From positions 22,351 to 86,350 of the forward strand of contig CAZRUM010000001.1 of assembly GCA_964603435.1 (NCBI GenBank): DNA of 64,000 bases, given 5' to 3'. Source of the stretch: CAZRUM01 sp964603435 (GTDB lineage Bacteria; Patescibacteriota; Patescibacteriia; Magasanikbacterales; UBA922). The number at the start of each line of letters is the position of its first letter. Positions within the stretch are counted from its first letter, which is position 1. The notes under the pieces were generated by a model, which did no database searches, was not told the origin of the DNA, and was given only the letters and a program-made list of their open reading frames with translations. Both the position numbers and the translations under genes were made by a program. Below are positions 24,935-32,718 of the stretch, in pieces.

Positions 24935-25052
24935 GAGCAACCCCTCCACCCTTCGGGCACCTCCCCTTAGAAGGGGGAGGAAACGAAATTCCCCTCCCTT
25001 TTAGGGCACACTATCCTTTAGGGTTAAGGGAGGGGGTAGGGGTGGGTTGCTC
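24935..25052. repeat. MITE-like inverted-repeat element, copy 1
   Basis: GAGCAACCCCTCCACCC at the left and GGGGTGGGTTGCTC at the right form terminal inverted repeats. Two internal hairpins (CTCCCCTTAG/AAGGGGGAG and CCCTCCCTTTTAG/TTAAGGGAGGG) fill the element. Close relatives lie at 62611 and 62783. No coding capacity. Confidence 0.7.
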
Positions 25053-25216
25053 ACTAACAAAACTACCATTAAAATTTCTAAAAAAATAAACCCCTGTCAT
25101 ATGACTGGGGTTTATTTTAGGCTTTGAAGGTTACCTTTCCTTAGTATCACTAACTAAATATTATTATTATTTAACTACATTGTCAATAGGTGAATAACTT
25201 ATTTTGATACAAAAAC

Positions 25217-25252
25217 TTGCAAAATTTAGCTAAATTTGGTACAAATTATAGT
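25217..25252 (+). promoter_or_regulatory. relA promoter region with perfect 16-bp palindrome
   Basis: TTGCAA at 25217-25222 is followed 17 bases later by TACAAA; a better -10, TATAGT, lies at 25247. The spacer holds the perfect palindrome AAATTTAGCTAAATTT (25222-25237). The asnS promoter has a closely similar spacer, so this may be an operator. Confidence 0.5.
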
Positions 25253-25268
25253 ACAGTAAAGCAATTTT

Positions 25269-26756
25269 ATGGCAAATAAAAAACAAACCTTAGCAGATTT
25301 GCTAAAAAAAATCACAACCTATGACGAAAAAGCTGATTTGGATATGGTCAAACTAGCTTTTGATTTTGCCAAAAATGCTCATGAAGGACAAATACGTAAA
25401 TCTGGCGAACCCTACATTGAACACCCTCTCGCAGCCGCCCATATCCTAGCTAACATGCGTATTGACCCTATCATTATTGTCGCTACTCTACTACATGATG
25501 TCCCAGAAGATACTGATATTACTTTAGAAGAAATAGAAAAAAACTTTGGTGAAGAAGTAGCTTCTATGGTAGAAGGTATTACCAAATTGGGAAAATTGAA
25601 ATATCGTGGTGTAGAACGCTACATAGAAAATCTACGTAAAATGTTTGTCGCTATGGCAGAAGACGTTCGTGTTATGATTATTAAATTTGCTGATAGAATT
25701 CACAACCTCACAACTCTCGGCGCCCTACCTCCACAAAAACAATATCGTATCGCCCTGGAAAGTTTGGAAATCTACTCCCCTATCGCCAATCGCCTTGGCA
25801 TGGGTGAGATGAAAGGCATGTTGGAAGATTTATCTTTTCAATATGTTTACCCAAAAGAATATGCGCGTGTTACAAAAAATAGAGAGATTAAATTAAAAGG
25901 AAAAGAAAAATTTTTAGAACATGTCCAACAAGAAGTAAAACACGAACTTTTGGAAACCGGAATAAAAGCTGTTTCTATTAGTGGACGCAATAAACGTCTA
26001 TTTAGTCTATATAAAAAATTGCAAAAAAAAGGTGATGACATAACACAGATTTACGATTTGGTGGCCATAAGAATCATTGTACCAAGTATTGCTGATTGTT
26101 ATGCCTCTCTGGGCATCATTCATAAGCGTTGGAAACCACTAAAAGGTAGAATTAAAGACTATATTTCCCAACCAAAACCAAATGGTTACCAATCTCTTCA
26201 CACTACTGTCTTTGTTGATAATGGAGAAATTGTAGAATTTCAAATAAGAACTCTAGAGATGCACGAAGATGCCGAATTTGGTGTAGCCGCTCACTGGCAT
26301 TATGATGAAAAAGGAGCTCGTCGCCCTAGTAAAGAAGTAAAATGGGTAAAAGAATTGGCTGAAATCCAAAAAGATATTTTGAACAAATTATCAGACTTAG
26401 AAGAAATCAAAGTAGATTTTTTACAAGACAGAATTTTTGTCTTTACCCCAAGAGGTGATGTGATTGATTTACCAGAAGAAGCCACTCCAGTTGATTTTGC
26501 TTATCACATTCACAGTGAAGTTGGTAACACTTGCAACGGGGCTCGTGTCAATGAACAAATGGCTAGTCTTAATACTAAATTAAAAAATGGTGATGTAGTT
26601 GAAATTCTAAATGATAAAAATCGTAAAGGTCCCAGCCAAGATTGGATGAAATTTGTCAAAACTCATACTGCTAAAACTCATATTACAAATTATATTAAAA
26701 ATCAACAAAAAAGTAGAATTGCTGATTGGTTTAAATATGTACTTCCTAAAAAATAG
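25269..26756 (+). CDS. relA: (p)ppGpp synthetase/hydrolase, short RelA/SpoT
   Basis: Makes and hydrolyses the stringent-response alarmone. The HD hydrolase domain (about residues 20-190) has HEGQIRKSGEPYIEHP and LLHDVPEDT; the synthetase domain (about 245-365) has YDLVAIRIIV, KDYISQPKPNGYQSLHT and EFQIRT. A TGS domain (about 395-460) follows. At 495 aa it lacks the helical, zinc-finger and ACT domains that normally sense the ribosome, so its regulation is probably simpler. Hydrolase residues look intact, suggesting a bifunctional enzyme. Confidence 0.94.
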   Translation: MANKKQTLADLLKKITTYDEKADLDMVKLAFDFAKNAHEGQIRKSGEPYIEHPLAAAHILANMRIDPIIIVATLLHDVPEDTDITLEEIEKNFGEEVASMVEGITKLGKLKYRGVERYIENLRKMFVAMAEDVRVMIIKFADRIHNLTTLGALPPQKQYRIALESLEIYSPIANRLGMGEMKGMLEDLSFQYVYPKEYARVTKNREIKLKGKEKFLEHVQQEVKHELLETGIKAVSISGRNKRLFSLYKKLQKKGDDITQIYDLVAIRIIVPSIADCYASLGIIHKRWKPLKGRIKDYISQPKPNGYQSLHTTVFVDNGEIVEFQIRTLEMHEDAEFGVAAHWHYDEKGARRPSKEVKWVKELAEIQKDILNKLSDLEEIKVDFLQDRIFVFTPRGDVIDLPEEATPVDFAYHIHSEVGNTCNGARVNEQMASLNTKLKNGDVVEILNDKNRKGPSQDWMKFVKTHTAKTHITNYIKNQQKSRIADWFKYVLPKK

Positions 26757-26778
26757 CACTAATTAAAACAAATTTTTA

Positions 26779-26805
26779 AAACCATCCTATTTAGGATGGT
26801 TTTTC
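26779..26805. terminator. bidirectional terminator between relA and parB
   Basis: AACCATCCTA/TAGGATGGTT stem flanked by A-rich and T-rich runs; it serves converging relA and parB. Confidence 0.8.
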
Positions 26806-26831
26806 AATTTGAATCTGTTTAAATCAATACC

Positions 26832-27692
26832 TTAACTCAATTCACTTATCAACCTTTTCAATTCTTCTTTTGAATAATATTCAATATTTATAGTACCTTT
26901 TTCTCCACGTCCAGAAATATGTACTTTGCTACCGAGTCTTTCTTCCAAAAGCTGTTCAGCTGAAACAAGGTTTGGATCTCGACGAACAGAACCCTTACGA
27001 GAAGCTTGTCCATGACTAGCCACGGCTTTATTTACATCACGTACTGTCATCTTTTCTCCCATCATACTAGAAAAAATATCTAATTGTTCTTTTTCGTCTT
27101 TCAAACTAAGCAATGCTTTAGCTTTACCTACACTAATTTTTCCATCGACTAAAGCTTTCTGAATACTTTCTGGTAAATTTAGTAGGCGTACCATATTGGC
27201 TATAGTTGGTCTACTTTTTCCAACTTGGTCAGCTACTTCTTCTTGAGTAAGATTAAATTCATCCATCAGACGACGATAAGCAAAGGCCTCTTCTATGGCA
27301 TTCAAATTCTGTCTTTGTATATTTTCAATTAGAGCCAATTCTAATTTTTCTTGTTGAGTTACACTGCGCACAATCGCCGGTACTGTTGGTAATTCAGCAA
27401 TTTGTGAAGCACGCAAACGACGTTCCCCCGCGATTAATTCATAACCATTGTCTTCTTTTTCTGTTACCACCAAAGGTTGCAAAATACCATGTTTTTTAAT
27501 TGAAGCTACCAAATTTTCTAATTCACTGTGAGAAAATTCGGTTCTAGGTTGCTCGGAATTTGGTACAATCTCAGAAATTGGAATATGCCAGATTTTATCA
27601 TTATCACCATTAACTACACCCGTTTCTCTACGGATCATTTTACGAGTTTTTTGTTGTGGAATAAGTGAACTCAATCCCTTACCTAAAGCCAT
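26832..27692 (-). CDS. parB: chromosome-partitioning protein ParB
   Basis: ParB/Spo0J CTP-dependent clamp that loads at parS. N-terminal MALGKGLSSLIP is typical and fixes the ATG at 27692 (a TTG four codons upstream is less likely). The CTPase/ParB domain contains QPRTEF and ELIAGERRLRAS. The HTH reads LTQEEVADQVGKSRPTIANM, and a C-terminal dimerisation region ends the 286-aa protein. parA lies upstream but is separated by a broken GIY-YIG gene flanked by repeats, an unusual interruption of a normally tight pair. Confidence 0.95.
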   Translation of the reverse strand: MALGKGLSSLIPQQKTRKMIRRETGVVNGDNDKIWHIPISEIVPNSEQPRTEFSHSELENLVASIKKHGILQPLVVTEKEDNGYELIAGERRLRASQIAELPTVPAIVRSVTQQEKLELALIENIQRQNLNAIEEAFAYRRLMDEFNLTQEEVADQVGKSRPTIANMVRLLNLPESIQKALVDGKISVGKAKALLSLKDEKEQLDIFSSMMGEKMTVRDVNKAVASHGQASRKGSVRRDPNLVSAEQLLEERLGSKVHISGRGEKGTINIEYYSKEELKRLISELS

Positions 27693-27700
27693 ATTTTTTG

Positions 27701-28072
27701 TCAATCCCGAGTAGAACGAGGGATCCCTTTCCTGTGTATCAAATGTTGGATACTATCCAAATCATCGTACCAGTCGAGAGCCTTGTCTTCCCACTTCGGG
27801 TTAAGTTTATTAATTAAATCTTGTTTCTTTTTTCTAGTATAACTTTTTATCTATTTTTCTCTTTCTAGTGTTTCTTTTCTAGTTTTATATTCTTCATAAT
27901 ATACTAATTTGGTACAACTATATTTCTTACTAAAACCTTCTATTAGTTTATATTTATATTCATATACTCTGCTTATTATATTGTTGGTTTGTCCAGTATA
28001 CAAAGTACCAGTTTTACTTGCCATTATATATACATAGAATTTATCTAAGTCTGTGGATATATTATGCGTCAT
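27701..28072 (-). pseudogene. GIY-YIG endonuclease-like gene with in-frame amber stop
   Basis: Small GIY-YIG (URI/UPF0213-type) protein: FYVYIMASKTGTLYTGQTNN at the N-terminus carries the Y-x-Y and Y-T-G elements and the conserved YYEEY follows. A TAG at 27853-27851 follows REK where relatives continue REKQIK. The same frame then stays open for 50 more codons with the expected ending (INKLNPKWEDKALDWYDDLD) to a TGA at 27703-27701. The full frame is exactly 124 codons. Either a nonsense mutation or a sequencing error is possible. It lies between inverted copies of a dispersed repeat. Confidence 0.8.
27702..27732 (-). repeat. GGATCCC/HSERSEES-family repeat, left flank of GIY-YIG gene
   Basis: CAATCCCGAGTAGAACGAGG then GATCCCTTTCC; the inverse of the copy at 28085. 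It overlaps the last codons of the GIY-YIG frame (RKGIPRSTRD) and lies 10 bp from the parB start. Confidence 0.65.
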
Positions 28073-28084
28073 AATGGTGACTTG

Positions 28085-28122
28085 TAAAGGGATTCCTCAC
28101 TTACGTTCGGAATTACGAACGA
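28085..28122 (+). repeat. GGATTCC/HSERSEES-family repeat, right flank of GIY-YIG gene
   Basis: AAAGGGATTCCTCACTTACG then TTCGGAATTACGAAC. It matches the right arm at 17402 in orientation and is inverted relative to 27702. Confidence 0.65.
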
Positions 28123-28129
28123 CTGCTTC

Positions 28130-28900
28130 TTAGTAAGTTCGATGTTTTTCCATTATTTCCCTAGCCAATCTCTCATATGCCTTGGCCCCTTTACCTTTCG
28201 GATCATAATGTAAAATTGACTGCCCAAAACTAGGAGCTTCGGCCAATCTAACTGTACGAGGAATTACACTTCTAAATATAGTGTCAGGAAAATATTTATA
28301 AAGCTCATTCATTATATCTTCTGATAATCTAGTACGTTTATCAAACATAGTAAGCACTGCCCCTAGAATCTCCAAATCTGGCTTTAAATGCTCTCTAATA
28401 AGCTCTATAGTACTCAAAAGCTGACCTAACCCCTCAAGAGCATAATATTCGGCCTGAACAGGTATTAGAAGCTCATCAGCCGCCACTAGACTATTTATAG
28501 TGAGCAGACCAAGGGAAGGTGGACAATCTATGATAATATAATCATAAGCATGTTTTAGCTCTTCTAATAGATCTAACAATTGAAATTCACGCCTTTCCAC
28601 ATCTACCAATTCGATACTAGCTCCTGATAGATTTGCAGTAGCTGGGATAATACGCAAACCTTCGTGTTTAGTATTTTTCACGACATCGTGAATTCGTTTT
28701 TGTTTTGCCAAAGCTTCATAAATTCCATGTTCCAAATCTTCTTTTACAACACCGAGCCCACTAGATGCATTGGCCTGTGGATCCATATCTACGAGCAAAA
28801 CAAAATTACCTAGCTCAGCCAAATAAGCTGCTAAGTTCATGGCAGTAGTTGTTTTTCCTACTCCACCTTTTTGATTAACTACAGATATAACTTTTCCCAT
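28130..28900 (-). CDS. parA: chromosome-partitioning ATPase ParA
   Basis: ParA/Soj ATPase, partner of ParB. Deviant Walker A KGGVGKTT (residues 11-18), VDMDPQANASSGLG (Walker A') and IDCPPSLGLLT (Walker B) are all present, and length (256 aa) is standard. The predicted transcript start is almost at the ATG, so the mRNA seems leaderless. parB lies downstream on the same strand beyond the GIY-YIG remnant. Confidence 0.96.
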   Translation of the reverse strand: MGKVISVVNQKGGVGKTTTAMNLAAYLAELGNFVLLVDMDPQANASSGLGVVKEDLEHGIYEALAKQKRIHDVVKNTKHEGLRIIPATANLSGASIELVDVERREFQLLDLLEELKHAYDYIIIDCPPSLGLLTINSLVAADELLIPVQAEYYALEGLGQLLSTIELIREHLKPDLEILGAVLTMFDKRTRLSEDIMNELYKYFPDTIFRSVIPRTVRLAEAPSFGQSILHYDPKGKGAKAYERLAREIMEKHRTY

Positions 28901-28908
28901 ATAGTGAT

Positions 28909-28937
28909 ATTATACATCATATTGACAGAAAAGTGAA
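28909..28937 (-). promoter_or_regulatory. parA promoter, near leaderless
   Basis: On the minus strand TTCACT, a 17-base spacer and TATAAT; the -10 ends 8 bases from the parA ATG (28900). It interleaves with the opposite tRNA-Leu promoter. Confidence 0.65.
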
Positions 28938-28950
28938 TATAATATATAAT
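28922..28950 (+). promoter_or_regulatory. consensus promoter of tRNA-Leu
   Basis: TTGACA, a 17-base spacer and TATAAT, a full consensus sigma-70 promoter about 50 bases before the tRNA. It overlaps the parA promoter on the other strand, so the two may compete. Confidence 0.85.
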
Positions 28951-28999
28951 GTACACGTTCTTTTTCTAAGCTTTAGTTTGTACCCACACTTAGAAATAA

Positions 29000-29081
29000 G
29001 CCCGAGTGGCGGAATTGGTAGACGCGCGCGACTCAAAATCGCGTTCCTCACGGAGTGAGAGTTCGATTCTCTCCTCGGGCA
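29000..29081 (+). tRNA. tRNA-Leu (anticodon CAA)
   Basis: Acceptor GCCCGAG/CTCGGGC, anticodon loop CTCAAAA giving CAA, a long variable arm (TTCCTCACGGAGTGA) typical of class II tRNA-Leu, and T loop TTCGATT. The discriminator is A and CCA is not encoded. Confidence 0.95.
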
Positions 29082-29086
29082 CAAGT

Positions 29087-30055
29087 ATGCATATTTTCTT
29101 CGACCTACTAATAACGATTGGAATTGTAATAACTGCTTTACCTGCGGTTATTTTGTTATATTCTCGCAGTAAAAGAAAAAAAAGCTGGGAATATAACCAT
29201 AAAAAATTAAGTCTACTTCTCTCTCTTATTCTTTTGCTCGGAACTAGTATTTTATTGTACGGTAGTTTTGTTGAACCACAACTATTGATTACAAACTATT
29301 ACGAAATTGATTTAGAAAATATTGATGAAGAAATTAAAATTGCCTTTGTAGCTGACTATCAACTAGGAATATACAAACAAACTGACTGGACAAATAAAAC
29401 AGTAGACAGAATATTAGAATTAGAACCAGACATAATTTTGCTCGGTGGAGATAATGTAGACAATGCCAATTATGATCTGGAAGAACTAACTTATCTGGAG
29501 CCACTAACTAGATTAGCCAAAATAATTCCAACCTACGCTATACAAGGCAATCATGAATATGGTGTTGGTGGAGGAAAATCAATTTACAATTCAAAATACC
29601 GTGTCGCTAATATGAGCCAAGAAACAAAGAAAAAATTCACAAGTCTTGGTATAAAAACTCTAGAAAACGAATTAGAATTAATTGAAATTAATAATAGCAA
29701 ATTCTATCTATTTGGAGCTGATTCCTTCTGGGCTGGAAAATTAAATTATAAAGTTTTAGAAAAAAGAAATTTAGATATTCCGACTATAGCTATGATTCAT
29801 AACCCGGCTTTTTATATAAAGTCTTATCCAAAAATGGATTTGGTTTTATCTGGTCATACTCATGGTGGGCAAATTCGTTTACCTTTTATAGGTCCCTTGG
29901 GAAGAGTTGACGATATTTTACCTAGTGAATACTACCAAGGTTTACATGAACTAGATACTGGCACAAAATTATTAGTAACGAGTGGTATTGGAGAGACTGG
30001 AACTAGGGCGAGATTGTTCAATCCCCCGGAAATTGTAATGATAACTATAAATTAA
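29087..30055 (+). CDS. membrane-anchored calcineurin-like metallophosphoesterase
   Basis: Two N-terminal hydrophobic helices (about residues 4-24 and 38-57) precede a metallophosphoesterase domain of the YkuE/YaeI kind: LGGDNVDN (motif II), IQGNHEYG (motif III), IHNP and SGHTHGGQIR. Motif I reads ADYQLG rather than the usual SDLHLG, so the first metal-binding His is replaced by Gln. The start at 29087 is the first ATG after the tRNA, and the mRNA may be shared with tRNA-Leu. The substrate is unknown; family members include lipid-A-type and nucleotide phosphohydrolases. Confidence 0.85.
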   Translation: MHIFFDLLITIGIVITALPAVILLYSRSKRKKSWEYNHKKLSLLLSLILLLGTSILLYGSFVEPQLLITNYYEIDLENIDEEIKIAFVADYQLGIYKQTDWTNKTVDRILELEPDIILLGGDNVDNANYDLEELTYLEPLTRLAKIIPTYAIQGNHEYGVGGGKSIYNSKYRVANMSQETKKKFTSLGIKTLENELELIEINNSKFYLFGADSFWAGKLNYKVLEKRNLDIPTIAMIHNPAFYIKSYPKMDLVLSGHTHGGQIRLPFIGPLGRVDDILPSEYYQGLHELDTGTKLLVTSGIGETGTRARLFNPPEIVMITIN

Positions 30056-30078
30056 AATCTGCTATTTAGCAGATTTTT
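30056..30078. terminator. bidirectional terminator
   Basis: AAATCTGCTA/TAGCAGATTT hairpin with a T-run; it overlaps the last codons of the NUDIX gene and closes the converging metallophosphoesterase gene. Confidence 0.8.
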
Positions 30079-30655
30079 TGTTTTCTAGAAACTTTAATAT
30101 TACACCCACAGATCTATCTTCTTTTATCCTACCATCGATGCACATCTCTCTTGCTACTGAAAAATCTTTCCACTCTACTTCTATTACCTCTCCTAATTCC
30201 AAAGATTGTCCTTGTGGTAATTCTTCAAAATCTTCTGCTACAAAATAGAATAAATCCCAATCAACAGTAGCGCCTGATTTTGCTGTATAAAAATGATATA
30301 TATTTAATATGTTTATTCCAGTCTCTTCGACCGCTTCTTTCTTGGCAGCCTGTTTGGCGTGAGTCAAAATATTTTCTCCTTTTTTAAGAGCCAACAGATA
30401 CTCTTCTAATCTATCAAAAACTTTACCACCTGGTAAACGATAATCGTAACCATCCAATTCAGTTCTGTATTCCTTTGTCAAAAGTAATTGTTTATCTTTA
30501 ACAATAAATAATCTAACACCAGGAGATCGTCTTACCATTTCAAACACAATATCTTTATCTCCTACTTTCATAGGTTGTTTAACAACTTCAAAAATCTTAC
30601 CTTGAAAAACTATCTCCTCTGGACCATTTTTCTTTAATTTATCCATATATAACAT
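30062..30655 (-). CDS. NUDIX hydrolase (ADP-ribose pyrophosphatase-like)
   Basis: Hydrolyses a nucleoside diphosphate linked to another group. The Nudix box is recognisable as LPGGKV ... AAKKEAVEETGINI, but about 20 residues (FDRLEEYLLALKKGENILTH region) are inserted between the leading Gly-Gly and the catalytic helix. The N-terminal beta strands and REYR-like KEYRTELDGY fit the ADP-ribose pyrophosphatase group. A second Met three codons in (30646) is an equally good start. It follows the exporter gene on the same strand by about 10 bp. Confidence 0.85.
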   Translation of the reverse strand: MLYMDKLKKNGPEEIVFQGKIFEVVKQPMKVGDKDIVFEMVRRSPGVRLFIVKDKQLLLTKEYRTELDGYDYRLPGGKVFDRLEEYLLALKKGENILTHAKQAAKKEAVEETGINILNIYHFYTAKSGATVDWDLFYFVAEDFEELPQGQSLELGEVIEVEWKDFSVAREMCIDGRIKEDRSVGVILKFLENKKSAK

Positions 30656-30665
30656 TATTTATAAT

Positions 30666-31169
30666 CTAAAAAATAGCCCTAATAGTTCCGCCAGCAAATA
30701 AAGTAATAATGGTAACGAGTGTGGCTGCCATACATACTCCAATAAAAATTAGAGGAGCAGCCCGTCTAAATTTTATATTAAAAACAAAAGAAGCTAGTGA
30801 CCCAGTCCATGAACCAGTGAACGGCAATGGAATGCCCACAAAAACAATCAGAGCAATTGCGCCATATTTAAAATACTTTCCAGAAAATTTTCTATCAGCT
30901 TCTTCCAATTTTTTAGTAAGAATTTTACCTAAAAATTTTTGTTTTACCACCCAATCATGAACATAGGGTATAGCAGCTAAAATAAATAAAGCCGGAATAA
31001 CGTCCCCGACCACAGCAATCAACCAAACTTTCCAAACAGCCATTTTATAAACCTCAATTCCAATCGGGATAGAGGCTCTAAGCTCAGTAATTGGAATCAT
31101 GGAAATAAAAAATACAGCCCACTCTGGTGAGATATTTACAAACCAATCTACTGGATTTAGACTAAACAT
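30666..31169 (-). CDS. putative small multidrug export family membrane protein
   Basis: 167 aa from the ATG at 31169, with about five hydrophobic helices. ITELRASIPIGI near the N-terminus and GIPLPFTGSWTGSLAS in the middle match the Sm_multidrug_ex (PF06695-like) family, whose biochemical role is uncertain. Upstream in-frame Met (31217) would overlap the carboxypeptidase gene, so the later start is preferred. It probably shares an operon with dacA and the NUDIX gene. Confidence 0.8.
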   Translation of the reverse strand: MFSLNPVDWFVNISPEWAVFFISMIPITELRASIPIGIEVYKMAVWKVWLIAVVGDVIPALFILAAIPYVHDWVVKQKFLGKILTKKLEEADRKFSGKYFKYGAIALIVFVGIPLPFTGSWTGSLASFVFNIKFRRAAPLIFIGVCMAATLVTIITLFAGGTIRAIF

Positions 31170-31176
31170 ATTTTTA

Positions 31177-32178
31177 TTATTCTGACCACTGATAATTAGT
31201 AAGTGCCCACTTGGCAATATCGCGAGCTTCGGTAAAGCGAGCTTCGTGACTATCTGTACCCAAGACCACTACATCTACCAAATGCCCATTCCCCACTCTC
31301 ATACAAAAATTATAACCAGAAGCATTGATAAAGCCAGTTTTTCCACCATAAAAACGTTCGAAATCATGTTCTACCCAACCAAGCAAGAGCCAATCTGTAT
31401 TCCACATATGATGTGACTTACTTCTTTCTTCTGAATACAAATTTTGTTCTTTTGTCAACAATGCTTCTTGAATCTTGGGATATTTCAAAACTTCGTTTAA
31501 TAAAATTACTATATCTGAGGCCGAAGCCACATTGGTCTCATCCAAACCTGTTGGGTCAGTAAAGTGGGTTTCTGTCATACCCAGTTCTCTTGCCTTTTGA
31601 TTCATCCGCTCTACGAAAGCCTCTATCGGCCAGTCCAAAGCATTAACCAAAGACAAGATTGCCTTATTAGAAGACGCCACTAAACCGGCTAGCCAGAGCT
31701 GATCCAAAGTATATACATCTCCCTGATACACATGAGTACCAAGTGAATCCTCTCCCACAACCACAGTACTAGTAGTCCAATCCGGATGTTTTTCGAGTAT
31801 CACCAAAACGCTCATTAGTTTGGTAATACTTGCCATTGGCCATTTATCATATTCTTGTTTTTTATAAAGAACCATACCAGTTTTCACATCTTTGACAATC
31901 ATACTGTGAGCACTAAATTGACTCGAATCTGGTATTTCTCCAGTTACCAATGGTAATTGTGGTTTTACTGGTAAAGGTGGCTCTACCACAATATCGCCAC
32001 CTATTTTTTCACCAACGTTTTGCAAAGGTTGCAAAACTTTATTTAAAATACTACTATTTTGAAAATCAATTTTTTGAATTGTAAAACCACCAACAGCTAT
32101 TATAATTACAAAAATAGCCACTAGATTTCTCCACGCGCTTGATTTATCTTTAGCAACTTCAACTTCTAAAAAATTCAT
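31177..32178 (-). CDS. dacA: D-alanyl-D-alanine carboxypeptidase (peptidase S11)
   Basis: Trims peptidoglycan stem peptides. A membrane anchor (about residues 18-38) is followed by the penicillin-binding motifs: SITK (active Ser, near 118), SSN and KTGF. A Pro/Val-rich linker precedes the catalytic domain. 333 aa is short for a DacA with its C-terminal beta domain, which seems absent. It lies 3 bp from scpB. It supports a cross-linked wall. Confidence 0.92.
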   Translation of the reverse strand: MNFLEVEVAKDKSSAWRNLVAIFVIIIAVGGFTIQKIDFQNSSILNKVLQPLQNVGEKIGGDIVVEPPLPVKPQLPLVTGEIPDSSQFSAHSMIVKDVKTGMVLYKKQEYDKWPMASITKLMSVLVILEKHPDWTTSTVVVGEDSLGTHVYQGDVYTLDQLWLAGLVASSNKAILSLVNALDWPIEAFVERMNQKARELGMTETHFTDPTGLDETNVASASDIVILLNEVLKYPKIQEALLTKEQNLYSEERSKSHHMWNTDWLLLGWVEHDFERFYGGKTGFINASGYNFCMRVGNGHLVDVVVLGTDSHEARFTEARDIAKWALTNYQWSE

Positions 32179-32181
32179 AAT

Positions 32182-32718
32182 TTATTCTTTGTTTAAAGCG
32201 TTGTCTATAAACCCATGGGCATGTAGAGTTTCAAAATCTGGAAGTTCAGAAACAGACTTTACACCCAAATGACGTAAAGCCTCTACCGACAAAGTATAGA
32301 CAGGTAAAATCTTTTGTTCATCATCACTTTCTTCTACCAACCCACGCATAAGTAAATTACGTATTATAACAGCACAATTTACCCCCCTGATTTGTTCTAA
32401 TTCTGGACGTGTAATAGGTCCACGATAGGCTACGACTGTTAAAGTTTCAAGCTGCGCTTTGGTCAATTCTCCTGAGACTTCATCTTTTATAAACATATCT
32501 ACCACTTCAGCATTTTTAGAATTAGTAGCCATCTGATACTTTTCACCTTCTGCCAAAATAAAAATACCAGACTCTTCTCCATTAAATTTCATCTTTAATG
32601 TTTCTAGAATCTCCTCTACTTCTACTTCCTTTTTTTGTACAGCTTTAGAAATCTGTTTAGCAGTCAGTGGTTTTGAAGCTACAAACAAAATTGACTCAAC
32701 TTGTGATAATAAACTCAT
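32182..32718 (-). CDS. scpB: segregation and condensation protein B
   Basis: ScpB kleisin-associated dimer of the SMC condensin complex. Two winged helices are visible: ESILFVASKPLTAKQIS at the N-terminus and VAYRGPITRPELEQIRGVN with VIRNLLMRGLVEE centrally, all family hallmarks. Start overlaps the scpA stop by ATGA, giving coupled translation. Confidence 0.94.
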   Translation of the reverse strand: MSLLSQVESILFVASKPLTAKQISKAVQKKEVEVEEILETLKMKFNGEESGIFILAEGEKYQMATNSKNAEVVDMFIKDEVSGELTKAQLETLTVVAYRGPITRPELEQIRGVNCAVIIRNLLMRGLVEESDDEQKILPVYTLSVEALRHLGVKSVSELPDFETLHAHGFIDNALNKE

